Source: Acidimicrobiia bacterium (GTDB lineage Bacteria > Actinomycetota > Acidimicrobiia > Acidimicrobiales > AC-14). From it: a stretch of 64,000 nucleotides of DNA. The number at the start of each line of letters is the position of its first letter. Positions within the stretch are counted from its first letter, which is position 1. Positions 1 to 7,928 of the stretch are shown in pieces. The notes below the pieces were generated by a model, which did no database searches, was not told the origin of the DNA, and saw only the letters and a list, made by a program, of their open reading frames with translations. The stretch is from assembly GCA_023264995.1 (NCBI GenBank), contig JAHFUR010000004.1, positions 1 to 64,000 on the forward strand, given 5' to 3'. Both the position numbers and the translations under genes were made by a program.

Positions 1-63
1 CTCGTCCAGGTGCCCGGTCATGAACTCGAAGAACCGGCGCAGGCCCTCCTCGTTCAACTCCAC
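1..63 (-). CDS. N-terminal fragment of an unidentified protein, cut by the window edge
   Basis: An open frame runs off the left edge. The first start is GTG at 63-61, with an in-frame TAG at 75-73 upstream. The 21 visible residues begin MELNEEGLRRFFEF and are too few to identify. No clear Shine-Dalgarno sequence precedes the GTG. Codon composition fits a real gene, but the call rests on very little sequence. Confidence 0.3.
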   Translation of the reverse strand, partial: MELNEEGLRRFFEFMTGHLDE

Positions 64-385
64 GCCGTAACACTACCGGCGTGATCAGGCCGACGCGCGG
101 ATAGTTCCTACACGAGCCCTTAGTACAAGTCGGCCGAGAGGCTTCTCATGGCTGCTCCAGTCGACCACAAGGACCCCGAATGGCGTCACAGGGGTACGCG
201 GGGCCAACTCAGCCGTCACCGTTCAGCCGATCCGATCGGTCTCGCTCGTCGGCGGTGAACTCATCGTGGATCGGTGTGGGGAGCGGGGCCGATCTCGCAT
301 CGAACCAGTAACGGTCAGGGTCACAGCATGAACGCTGAGCGTCACCCAGCTCGGGTGGGTCTCGGCACGTGGGCAGACGCGCCGA
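64..385. other. Intergenic stretch with no recognised gene
   Basis: I see no convincing gene, tRNA or repeat here. Open frames in this stretch have no Shine-Dalgarno sequence and no recognisable protein features. It separates the truncated left-edge gene from the hairpin that ends the small membrane-protein gene. Confidence 0.5.
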
Positions 386-419
386 AGAGGAGAGCGGGCC
401 TTGCGGACCGCTCTCCTCT
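386..419 (-). terminator. 12-bp perfect hairpin, probable terminator
   Basis: Arms AGAGGAGAGCGG (386-397) and CCGCTCTCCTCT (408-419) pair perfectly around a 10-base loop. The hairpin lies about 30 bases beyond the stop of the minus-strand gene at 448-708. There is no T-tract, as is common in high-GC actinobacteria. Confidence 0.6.
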
Positions 420-447
420 CGTACTCGCTAGAGATGACCCGAACTTG

Positions 448-708
448 CTAGCGGAAGACGCCCGAGAACACGTTGATGAGGCTCGTGACCAGCGCGATCG
501 TGCTATCGAACAGACTTCCGAGGAAGGGAAACGCCCTTTTCAGGTTCATAAGAAGCGTCAGAAGGCCATCGAAAGGGCCAGCCGCCAGCGCTGGACGCTG
601 GAAAAGAAACAACCAACCGGCCGTTATGACCACCGCGCTGACGAACACCGCGGCGCGAAAGTTAAGCCTCCACCCGGCGTTCCCATCCATTCTGAGCTGG
701 TTTTCCAT
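448..708 (-). CDS. Small single-pass membrane or secreted protein, unknown function
   Basis: This is an 86-residue protein starting MENQLRMDGN. It has one hydrophobic segment at about residues 18-41 that ends in an AxA-like site (PALAAG), followed by a hydrophobic, amphipathic tail. It could be a cleaved secreted peptide or a membrane-anchored one. I chose the ATG at 708 because GGGAG lies upstream of it; an upstream in-frame ATG at 762 would add 18 residues. A strong hairpin follows the stop. It is divergent from the DUF4012 gene. I do not recognise a family. Confidence 0.45.
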   Translation of the reverse strand: MENQLRMDGNAGWRLNFRAAVFVSAVVITAGWLFLFQRPALAAGPFDGLLTLLMNLKRAFPFLGSLFDSTIALVTSLINVFSGVFR

Positions 709-840
709 GTGTGTCGCATCTCCCGTTCCCGCGGGCCGAGCCGCCCGACAACGTGCATTCAAACCCTACCACCACACGAGGGTGCAGCGCCGTTCGCCTT
801 CGGATGTACCGTAACAGACCATGACGGCCGGGAGCAATGA

Positions 841-2670
841 TTGAGTACACACCTCAGCCCCCGCCGCCTCCTGGTCGGCGGGTTCGGATGTCTCCTGGTT
901 GTGGCAGCCGGGTTCAGCCTGTTCCACTTGCGGCGGGCTGTCTCGGCCGGTACCCGGGGCCGATCGGCTCTGTCCCAGGCCGAGTCCAGCCTGTCAGCTC
1001 GGCACATACCCGAAAGCCGCCAGAAGCTGGTGGCCGCCAAACGGGAGTTCACACGGACATCGTCGGAGATCAACGCCCTCGGCCCCTTGGGTGCGGTGGC
1101 AAAGCGCACGCCGCTGTTGGGGAACCAGCTGCGAGCGGCCGAGGTGTTCGCCAGCTCCGGTCGGGCCTTGGCCGAGGCCGGCTTGCAGCTCGTCGGTTCG
1201 GCCGACACCATCCTCAACCCGGGAGAGCAGAGCGTGGCGGTCTCCGACGCCCTGGACGCCCTCCGCCGCACGGACGATTCGCTAACGCCGGCGGTGGCCG
1301 TCCTGCAGGCCACGTCGGCCAAGGTGGCGTCCCTCCGGGGAGCGGTCCTGGTCGGGCCCCTGGCCCGCGCCCGTGACGACCTTGCGGTCCGCCTCCCGAA
1401 GCTCGAGGTCCGAGCCGAGTCGGCGAAGGAGGGCCTGACCGCCCTGCTCGCCTTCGGCGGTGGGTCAGGGCCGAAGCGGTACCTCTTCCTGTCCCAGAAC
1501 CCCGACGAATTGCGGCCCACAGGCGGGTTCATCGGCAGCTACGGCGTGCTCACCGCCGAAGCGGGCAAGATGGAGATGCAGCGCTACGACGGGATCGAAG
1601 GCTGGGCCTTGGACCACCCCGGGGCCGTTGTGCCGACGGACAAGATCGGGTCACCCCTCCGCCTCTTCAACCCGCCCCTACCCCAGTCGCTGGCCAACGT
1701 CAACAACCGGCCCGACTGGCCCGAGACGGCCCGGCTGGCCATCGACCTGTGGCGGGCCGGCGGCGAGGCACCGGTGGACGGCGTGATCTCGTTCATGCCC
1801 GGGTTCCTGAGCCGGATCCTCGCCGTCGTCGGGCCCGTCTCGGTCCCCTCTTACGGCGAGACTGTCACCGCGGCCAACGTAGTCGAGCGGCTCGATTTCC
1901 AGACCCACAAGCTGGCGCCGGTCGCGGGCACCGACCGCAAGGACTTCCTCGGCGTGCTGGCCGAGGCGGTCATGCGCCGCCTTTTCGACGCCCCCTCGTC
2001 GCAATGGGAGCCCCTGGGCAAGGCCATCGGCCAGGCCTTCGACGCCCACCAGATCCTGGTCTGGTCCACCGACCCCCAAGTGCAGTCGACCCTGAGCCGG
2101 CGGGCCTGGGACGGCGCCTTTCCCCAGGTCCAGGGCGACTTTTTCTACAACGCGGAGTTCGCCTACGCATCCAAGAGCGGGCGGGGCATCCGGCGCACCG
2201 TGGACCATCGCGTGCGGCTCCGGCCCGACGGTTCGGCCCGGATCACCAGCACCATCACAATCACCAACACCGATCCCCCGGACCCGGTCAACAACCCCGG
2301 CGGCCTGGGCTACATCACCCTCTACGGCCCCGCGGGCGCCGTTCTCGACCCCCTCGCGTCCGACCCGTTTAGCCGGACGGAGCCCGCGCTGGCCGGCCAT
2401 CCCGCCGCTGGGTGGTTCCGCGACGCTGCGGCGTCCGGCGGGCAGACCACCCTCACCGTGGTGTGGGACGCCCCCGCCGTCGCCCGCCCGCTCAAGGACG
2501 GCTCGCGCATGTACGACCTGCGGTGGCTGCACCTGCCCGACCACATGGGGGACAAGGTCAACCTGAGCGTGGAGCTCCCACCGGGCTGGCGCTGGGAAGG
2601 CGCCGAGCCGCCGGCTCAGTTCAGCCTGGACCAGGACTTCACCGGTTCTTGGCACCTCACGGCCGGATAG
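841..2670 (+). CDS. DUF4012 domain protein, membrane-anchored, probably extracytoplasmic
   Basis: A 609-residue protein with an N-terminal transmembrane segment (about 8-28) and a short helical stalk. The large domain carries the DUF4012 signature around residues 205-225 (KRYLFLSQNPDELRPTGGFI). The family is common beside exopolysaccharide genes in Actinobacteria and Chloroflexi, but its biochemistry is unknown. The start is TTG at 841, preceded by GGGAG with suitable spacing. The convergent neighbour is a lipoprotein gene and an NDP-sugar enzyme gene follows, which suggests an envelope or polysaccharide role. Function is inferred from context only. Confidence 0.8.
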   Translation: MSTHLSPRRLLVGGFGCLLVVAAGFSLFHLRRAVSAGTRGRSALSQAESSLSARHIPESRQKLVAAKREFTRTSSEINALGPLGAVAKRTPLLGNQLRAAEVFASSGRALAEAGLQLVGSADTILNPGEQSVAVSDALDALRRTDDSLTPAVAVLQATSAKVASLRGAVLVGPLARARDDLAVRLPKLEVRAESAKEGLTALLAFGGGSGPKRYLFLSQNPDELRPTGGFIGSYGVLTAEAGKMEMQRYDGIEGWALDHPGAVVPTDKIGSPLRLFNPPLPQSLANVNNRPDWPETARLAIDLWRAGGEAPVDGVISFMPGFLSRILAVVGPVSVPSYGETVTAANVVERLDFQTHKLAPVAGTDRKDFLGVLAEAVMRRLFDAPSSQWEPLGKAIGQAFDAHQILVWSTDPQVQSTLSRRAWDGAFPQVQGDFFYNAEFAYASKSGRGIRRTVDHRVRLRPDGSARITSTITITNTDPPDPVNNPGGLGYITLYGPAGAVLDPLASDPFSRTEPALAGHPAAGWFRDAAASGGQTTLTVVWDAPAVARPLKDGSRMYDLRWLHLPDHMGDKVNLSVELPPGWRWEGAEPPAQFSLDQDFTGSWHLTAG

Positions 2671-2711
2671 GTAGCCCAGGCCCGGTTGGGGTTGGCGGGG
2701 AGCTCGCCGCG

Positions 2712-3242
2712 TCAGCCGGTGGCGCCGCAGACGGAGCGGAGGTAGGTATCGAGCCGAACAGCAGCGTCCTGCACCTCGCGCGTCTGGAGGGGAGCGAAGG
2801 CGGCGGGGGACACCTTGGCGGCCTCGAAGTTGACCTTCTCCAGTTCGACGAACAGCGCCCCGAAGGCGTTGGATATGACCTGCACGTCTGGCTTGATCTC
2901 GGCCGGCGCCGCGTTCACGGCCTGGCTGATGGCGGTCCGGCCCTCTTGCGTGGACGTGCGGAGCTGCGCCGGCGTGGCCCCCGAACCGACGGTGGCGAGA
3001 CGGTCGTTGTACGTCTTAGCCAGAGCGCAGAACTGAGCGCTGTTCTGGCCGGTGAAGGGCCGGGCGCTGGTCGTGGGGGTGGATGCGGCCGGGGCCGACG
3101 TGGGCGACGCCTGGGAGCCGCTGCTACTCGGTTTGCTGCTCCCGCTGCAGCCCGCCAATGCCACCACTGCGACCGCACCCCAAGCGCCGATTGCCAGATT
3201 TCTCCATAGACGGGCCACGCACTTCTCTAGCACGTCGATCAT
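2712..3242 (-). CDS. Secreted lipoprotein, unknown function
   Basis: About 176 residues. A basic N-terminus is followed by a hydrophobic stretch and a lipobox VALAGC, so the cysteine should be lipidated. A Ser/Pro/Thr-rich linker leads to a helical C-terminal domain that contains FCALAKTYNDRL. The start is uncertain: ATG at 3242 keeps a normal-length signal peptide, GTG at 3266 adds eight residues, and a later GTG would also give a working signal. It lies 3' of the NDP-sugar gene on the same strand and may be co-transcribed. No domain family was recognised. Confidence 0.65.
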   Translation of the reverse strand: MIDVLEKCVARLWRNLAIGAWGAVAVVALAGCSGSSKPSSSGSQASPTSAPAASTPTTSARPFTGQNSAQFCALAKTYNDRLATVGSGATPAQLRTSTQEGRTAISQAVNAAPAEIKPDVQVISNAFGALFVELEKVNFEAAKVSPAAFAPLQTREVQDAAVRLDTYLRSVCGATG

Positions 3243-3289
3243 GACCGACAGCGTGCGGTCAACCACACGAGGGCCGGCGCAGGGCCGGC

Positions 3290-5194
3290 TCAGCCGAGTG
3301 ATCCCCGACCCTCACGGGATGCGTCGGCCACGTCGGACGGGGTGACGGCGGCCAGCGCGGCCAGATCTCTGATGAGGCAGTCCGGGCGCTGGCCTGCGTC
3401 GATCGAGCGGGCCAATCTGGGATCCAGAGCGGGGACGAGAACCTGGGAGATGAGATGGTGGGAGGGCCGAAGGTCTACCTCGCCGTCGGCCAGGAGCACC
3501 TCGTGCAGCTTCTCCCCCGGGCGCAGCCCGGTGAACTCAATGGCAATGCGCCGCTTGGCGTGGGCGGCCATCAGGCGGGCGACCTCGGCGATCACCACCG
3601 GCTTGCCCATGTCGAGCACCAGGGCCTCGCCGTCGTTGCCGATGGCGCCGGCCTGGATGACGAGCTGCACGGCTTCCTCGATCGTCATGAAGAAGCGGGT
3701 GACCTCAGGGTCGGTGACCGTGAGCGGGCCGCCCCGCTCGATCTGGCTCTGGAACGTGGTGAGCATCGATCCCCGGCTTCCCAGCACATTGCCGAAGCGC
3801 ACGCTGAGGTAGGTGCCGGGAGCGGTGGCCGCGAAGTGGCTGGTGAGCCGCTCGGTGATGCGCTTGGAGTAACCCAGCACGCTGCATGGGTCGGCGGCCT
3901 TGTCGGTGGAGATGTTGACGAACCGGGTGACGCCGGCCTTGGCCGTGATCTCCAGCAGGTCGAGCGTGGCCCACACGTTGGTCTTTACCGCCTCGTCGGG
4001 GTGCTGTTCGAGGAGGGTGAGGTGCTTGAGTGCGGCAGCATGGAACACGACATCGGGCCGCAGCCGGGTGAAGGCCTGCTGCACCGCCGGGCGGTCACGC
4101 AGGTCGCACAGGACCAGATCGGGCGACGTGAGCAGGGCCCGGCCCTCGATGGCCAACTGGACGCCGTGGAGGGCCGACTCGTCACGGTCGAGCATGAAGA
4201 GCCGCTCCGGGGCGAACCGGTAGATCTGCTTGCACAGCTCCGAACCGATCGACCCGCCGGCGCCCGTGACCAGCACCCGCTTGCCGGTGAGGTAGCCGGC
4301 GATGGCCGCCAGGTCGGTGTCGATCTCGTGGCGGCCAAGCAGGTCGGCGGTGGTGACATCGCGAATGTCGCCGGCATCGACCCGGCCCTCGAAGAGGTCC
4401 CAGACCGGGGGCAGGACCTTCACCGTCAGGCCCGCCACCCGGGCCAGCTCACTGAGCTCGGTGACCAGCTCGGCGCTGGCGCTGGGCATGGCGATGAGCA
4501 GGCTGTCGGCCCGGCTCTCCTTGGCCGCACGGCTGAGCTCGGTCCGGGTGCCGAGCACGGCGATGCCCATGATGCGGAGCTTGCGCTTGGCCGGGTCGTC
4601 GTCGATCAGGCCGACAGGCATGTAGGCGCTGTTGGGGTCGCGCAGCAGGGCGGGGATGACCTGGGCCGCGCCGTCGCCAGCTCCGAAGATCAGGATGCGG
4701 TGACACTCCTCAGCGTTCGGGCGGCGCCGGCGCTCGAGAGCTAGGCGCCAGCAGTAGCGGATGCCGGCCAGGAGACCCAGGGCCATGACCCCGCCGACCA
4801 CCGGGACACTGGCAGGAACGAGGCGGGGATGGGCCAGCGGGTTGACGGCGAAGAGCACCAGCGCGGTGATGGCGACCGAGCGGACCATAGAGACGACCTC
4901 GTCGAAACTCCCGAAGCGCGAGCGCCCGGTGTACAAGCCGCACGCGATGCCGGCCAGGGCGTGCACGACCACGGCAAGGGGGATCAGGAGCAGCAGGCCG
5001 TTGAACTCCCGAATGGTTGCCCGGAAGTCGTAGCGGAACAGCGTGGCTGCGTAGAGGGCCAGCGCCCAGGCCACGCCATCGACCACGATCTGGCCGGCGC
5101 TCCGATAGCGCTGCCGGCCGAGCACCCTCACGAGCACGTTCTCTCCCGAACGGTGGTTGTCTTCGCCGGCCCTTGCTTCGACCCTATCCGCCAT
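3290..5194 (-). CDS. CapD/FlaA1-type NDP-sugar 4,6-dehydratase/epimerase, membrane-anchored
   Basis: The 634-residue length is typical of membrane-bound CapD, WbpM and PglF proteins. Four or five N-terminal transmembrane helices (about 30-140) precede a CoA-binding-like Rossmann domain (IFGAGDGAAQVI). The extended-SDR catalytic domain has VTGAGGSIGSELCKQI near residue 310. The family acts on UDP-GlcNAc-type substrates at the inner membrane for capsule, O-antigen or glycan synthesis. At the catalytic MxxxK position of family members such as WbpM the sequence reads VLGYSK, so Leu replaces Met. The ATG at 5194 has GGGAG five bases upstream. Confidence 0.85.
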   Translation of the reverse strand: MADRVEARAGEDNHRSGENVLVRVLGRQRYRSAGQIVVDGVAWALALYAATLFRYDFRATIREFNGLLLLIPLAVVVHALAGIACGLYTGRSRFGSFDEVVSMVRSVAITALVLFAVNPLAHPRLVPASVPVVGGVMALGLLAGIRYCWRLALERRRRPNAEECHRILIFGAGDGAAQVIPALLRDPNSAYMPVGLIDDDPAKRKLRIMGIAVLGTRTELSRAAKESRADSLLIAMPSASAELVTELSELARVAGLTVKVLPPVWDLFEGRVDAGDIRDVTTADLLGRHEIDTDLAAIAGYLTGKRVLVTGAGGSIGSELCKQIYRFAPERLFMLDRDESALHGVQLAIEGRALLTSPDLVLCDLRDRPAVQQAFTRLRPDVVFHAAALKHLTLLEQHPDEAVKTNVWATLDLLEITAKAGVTRFVNISTDKAADPCSVLGYSKRITERLTSHFAATAPGTYLSVRFGNVLGSRGSMLTTFQSQIERGGPLTVTDPEVTRFFMTIEEAVQLVIQAGAIGNDGEALVLDMGKPVVIAEVARLMAAHAKRRIAIEFTGLRPGEKLHEVLLADGEVDLRPSHHLISQVLVPALDPRLARSIDAGQRPDCLIRDLAALAAVTPSDVADASREGRGSLG

Positions 5195-5401
5195 GTTCTC
5201 CCGCCTGTTTTCGTGTCTAGGTCCCGGGACTTCCGCTGCTCGATGTTCCTCGCCACCTCGGATGCGACCGAGGGACCACCTTTACGAACCCGCGACCCGA
5301 CCCGGTCTCATGTTCAGTTGAGGACACTACTACGCGTGCGCGGCGGGACACCAGGTTGCGGCGTGGCTCCCTATTGGCGAGCTTTACCGCCCTCGCGTCC
5401 G

Positions 5402-5407
5402 TAGTAT
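5402..5407 (+). promoter_or_regulatory. Possible -10 element of the tRNA gene
   Basis: TAGTAT lies 10 bases before the first base of the tRNA, a normal position for a -10 hexamer with a short 5' leader. No convincing -35 was found. Confidence 0.4.
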
Positions 5408-5417
5408 CTCCGGAGCC

Positions 5418-5491
5418 GCCGGCGTAGCCCAACAGGCAGAGGCACGACGTTTAGGGCGTCGTCAGTGAGAGTTCGAATCTCTCCGTCGGCA
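5418..5491 (+). tRNA. tRNA with anticodon UAG (CUA codon, nominally Leu) and a short class I variable arm
   Basis: The cloverleaf folds cleanly. The acceptor GCCGGCG (5418-5424) pairs with CGTCGGC (5484-5490), with one G-T pair. The anticodon stem CGACG/CGTCG encloses loop TTTAGGG, giving anticodon TAG at 5452-5454. The T stem GAGAG/CTCTC encloses TTCGAAT, and the discriminator is A5491. The variable region is five bases (5462-5466), whereas bacterial tRNA-Leu normally has a long variable arm. The D stem has only three clear pairs. CC follows the discriminator but then G, so CCA is not fully encoded. G36-G37 fits TrmD methylation. Which synthetase charges it cannot be told from sequence. Confidence 0.85.
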
Positions 5492-5502
5492 CCGCAAGCG
5501 AG

Positions 5503-5841
5503 TCAGGCCAGGGCAGCGCTGATGGGCGGGACGGCGGCAACCACCGGGTGGTGCCCGTCCGGCGTGGCCTGGCGGTGGGCCCGGTCCTCGACGGCAAGAC
5601 GGATGGCCGTGCGGCTCTGCCCGTCGATCTCGATGTCGGCGAAAGTCGGGATGCACACCAAGTCGATGTTCGACGGGGCGACGAAACCCCGGGCAATGGC
5701 GATGGCCTTGACCGCTTGGTTCAGCGCGCCGGCCCCCACCACCTGCACCTCGACTGCACCGGCCTGGCGCAGGACGCCAGCCAGAGCGCCGGCGACCGAG
5801 TTGGGGTTGGACTTGCTCGAGACTTTCAGGACTTCGACCAC
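5503..5841 (-). CDS. spoVS: Stage V sporulation protein S (SpoVS)
   Basis: A 112-residue protein whose first 85 residues match SpoVS closely (VLKVSSKSNPNSVAGALAG, then QVVGAGALNQAVKAIAIARG). The family has an Alba-like fold and is linked to sporulation and septation in Bacillus, but it also occurs in non-sporulating bacteria. The C-terminal tail of about 27 residues, rich in Ala and Pro, is an extension. The start is GTG at 5841, and no Shine-Dalgarno sequence is evident. It lies 3' of recA and two other minus-strand genes, which recalls the recA-rny-ymdB-spoVS order in Bacillus. No rny is present here. Confidence 0.92.
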   Translation of the reverse strand: MVEVLKVSSKSNPNSVAGALAGVLRQAGAVEVQVVGAGALNQAVKAIAIARGFVAPSNIDLVCIPTFADIEIDGQSRTAIRLAVEDRAHRQATPDGHHPVVAAVPPISAALA

Positions 5842-5879
5842 TGCCTATCTGTTCGACGCATACACCGGGAGTTCCTGCC

Positions 5880-7031
5880 TCATCCCCCGGGCGCCGGGTC
5901 GTAGATGTAGAGGAGTTTCGTGCCGTCGGGCGACCAGGCCGGGGTGTAGCTGCGGGCCTTGTTGGTGAGCCTGACCACATTGGAACCGTCGCGGTTGGCG
6001 ACGTACACCTGGGGGCTGCCTTCCCGATCGCTGGCAAAGGCGATCCGGCCGCCATCGGGCGACCAGGCCGGTTCGCCGTCGAGGCTGGGGCCGGTGATGA
6101 CCCGCTGCACCGTCGTGGCCACGGCCGGTGCCGCGGTCGTGGCCACATAGATGTCGAGGTTGCCGTCCCGGTCACTGGCGAAGGCGATGGACCGCCCGTC
6201 GGGCGACCATGACGGGCGGGCGCCGGCCACGGCCGGGCCGGGCACCAGGCGGGCCGGCGCCGACCCGTCGGCGGCCATGGCCCAGACGCCGGCCTGGCCC
6301 CCGTCGCGGTCGCTGATGAAGGCGATGCGCGACCCGTCGGGCGACCAGGCCGGGCTGGAATCGGTGGCCGGGTTGTCGGTGAGACGCTTGACGCCCGATC
6401 CGTCGGCGCCCACCACGTAGATCTCCGAGTTGCCGTCACGCTCGCTGGCGAAGGCGATGCGGTCGCCCGTCGGCGACCACGACGGGCTGGAGTCGCCCGC
6501 CGTGCCGCCGGCGTCGGTCAGGCGCCGGAGGCCCTGACCGTCGGCCTGCATGACGAAGATCGACCGCTTGCCGTCGGCCGTGCTCTCGAAGGCGATGCGG
6601 TTGCCGTCGGGCGACCACGCCGGCCGGGCGTCGAAGGCCAGCGGGCGGTTGGTCAGGGTGTGGGGCGACGACCCGTTGGCGTCGACCACGTAGACCGAGG
6701 CGGGCACGATCTTGCTGTTGCCGTTCGGCTCGCCCGACGCCGCCGGCGCCGGCGTGTTGTCGGTGCCCGGGCCCGGTTTGGAGCTCTGGCGGAAGACGGC
6801 CAGTGACAGCACCACCACAGCGAAGGCGACGGCGACGATGGCGCCCAGGGCCAGCGGCGTCGTCCGGCGGTCGAACCGGGCGGCGACAGCCTGGGCGTGC
6901 TCCTCGCACTTGAGGCCGACGGCCGTCTTGACCAGGCACCTCGGGCAGATGGGCCGGCCGCAGCCCTCCTCGGCGCAGCGCAGCCGGGTGGGCGTGCCGT
7001 GCGCCTCGCATTCGAGCAGCTCCTGGGCCAT
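5880..7031 (-). CDS. B-box-type zinc finger, transmembrane and TolB-like PD40 propeller protein
   Basis: This is a 383-residue mosaic. Residues 1-45 form a B-box-like zinc site with Cys and His pairs (CEAHGTPTRLRCAEEGCG, then CPRCLVK and CEEH). One transmembrane helix follows at about 58-80, then a Pro/Gly linker. Six to seven repeats of about 42 residues carry the core SPDGxRIAFxSDRDG, as in the WD40-like PD40 repeats of TolB. The propeller is probably extracytoplasmic and the zinc finger cytoplasmic. TAGTCT ends six bases before the ATG, so the mRNA is probably leaderless. Ligands are unknown. Confidence 0.8.
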   Translation of the reverse strand: MAQELLECEAHGTPTRLRCAEEGCGRPICPRCLVKTAVGLKCEEHAQAVAARFDRRTTPLALGAIVAVAFAVVVLSLAVFRQSSKPGPGTDNTPAPAASGEPNGNSKIVPASVYVVDANGSSPHTLTNRPLAFDARPAWSPDGNRIAFESTADGKRSIFVMQADGQGLRRLTDAGGTAGDSSPSWSPTGDRIAFASERDGNSEIYVVGADGSGVKRLTDNPATDSSPAWSPDGSRIAFISDRDGGQAGVWAMAADGSAPARLVPGPAVAGARPSWSPDGRSIAFASDRDGNLDIYVATTAAPAVATTVQRVITGPSLDGEPAWSPDGGRIAFASDREGSPQVYVANRDGSNVVRLTNKARSYTPAWSPDGTKLLYIYDPAPGG

Positions 7032-7037
7032 CGGCTC

Positions 7038-7043
7038 AGACTA
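7038..7043 (-). promoter_or_regulatory. -10 hexamer TAGTCT for a leaderless transcript
   Basis: On the minus strand TAGTCT is followed by six bases and then the ATG at 7031. There is no Shine-Dalgarno sequence, so transcription should begin at or next to the start codon. Confidence 0.55.
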
Positions 7044-7087
7044 TGGGCGTGGGGTCGGCCGCGGGCGGCGGCCGACGGCGAGTGGCG

Positions 7088-7837
7088 TCAGCTGGTGGCG
7101 TGCTGGCGCGACCAGCGACGGGCCCGCTCGCCCTCACCACGGCCGTTGGCTTCCTCGGACGGGACGGCGAGGAGCCGCTCCGGGCTCGGCCCGCTCTCCG
7201 ACGAGCTGTCGCTGCCGGGCGAGTTGTCGCCGGCAGCGCGCTGGACCTGCGCGGCCATCGCTTCGAACGAAGCCTCGATCTTGGCGCGAAGTTCCTCCCC
7301 GGACGACCTCATGGAGAAGGTCAAGACGTCGGCCCGCCGATCTGCGGCATCCGCCCGGGCCACGGCGACAGCCAGTTGCGCGGCGAGGTCGTCGAGGCGC
7401 TGAGTAAGGCGCGCCTCGGTGGCCGGCATCACCTGGGCCGGCTCGGGGCAGAGCGGGTCCGGGCCCGGTGCCCGGGCCACGACAACGGCGTCAACCCGTG
7501 CCGCCAGCTGGGAGAGCTGGTCCTGCAGCCGGCCCTCGATCACCCTCATATGGCCGTCGACCTGGGCGACCAGCTGGGCACGGAGCTCCTCTAGCTGGTC
7601 CGGCCCGACCGCGGTGACCCGGCTGGCTTCGACCGCATCGGCCAGCCGGAGCAGCTCGGCGCGCAGGGTGCCCGCTCCGTCGTCGGGCCGATGGCCGTTC
7701 CCGGCTCCATTGCTGGGGGCCGTCGGCGCCAGCGGGCGCAGTCTGGTCGTCGCAACGGGAGCCAGGCTCCGGTCGCCCCAGTCGCCGGGCCCCCACAACG
7801 CCGAGATGTCGTCGCCGAGATGCACTTGATCGGCCAT
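7088..7837 (-). CDS. Coiled-coil protein, unknown function
   Basis: About 249 residues beginning MADQVHLGDDISALWG. The first 60 residues look disordered and acidic. Residues about 65-200 are strongly helical with heptad-like Leu/Ala spacing, consistent with a long coiled coil. The tail is Ser/Gly-rich. I placed the start at ATG 7837 because GGGAG lies about 10 bases upstream; an upstream start at 7882 is possible. It follows recA on the same strand after a hairpin. No homologous family is recognised; by position it replaces the recX or rny genes seen elsewhere. Confidence 0.6.
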   Translation of the reverse strand: MADQVHLGDDISALWGPGDWGDRSLAPVATTRLRPLAPTAPSNGAGNGHRPDDGAGTLRAELLRLADAVEASRVTAVGPDQLEELRAQLVAQVDGHMRVIEGRLQDQLSQLAARVDAVVVARAPGPDPLCPEPAQVMPATEARLTQRLDDLAAQLAVAVARADAADRRADVLTFSMRSSGEELRAKIEASFEAMAAQVQRAAGDNSPGSDSSSESGPSPERLLAVPSEEANGRGEGERARRWSRQHATS

Positions 7838-7884
7838 CCGCGCCACTCCCGCCTGTCCACCGGTTCGCCCGTGCTTGTCCACAG

Positions 7885-7920
7885 ACTACCGCCGGCACAC
7901 GTCGTGTGCCGGCGGGTAGT
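7885..7920 (-). terminator. recA: 16-bp imperfect hairpin downstream of recA
   Basis: Arms GCCGGCACAC (7891-7900) and GTGTGCCGGC (7904-7913) pair perfectly around a 3-base loop. They extend to ACTACC/GGTAGT with one bulged G. The hairpin begins eight bases after the recA stop and lacks a T-tract. Confidence 0.65.
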
Positions 7921-7928
7921 TGCCGGGG

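Noticed and set aside
5418-5491. tRNA as an amber suppressor or selenocysteine/allo-tRNA
   Set aside because: Anticodon UAG pairs with the sense codon CUA; reading of the UAG stop would need CUA. The stem lengths are the normal 7/5, not the 8/4 or 9/4 of allo-tRNAs or tRNA-Sec.
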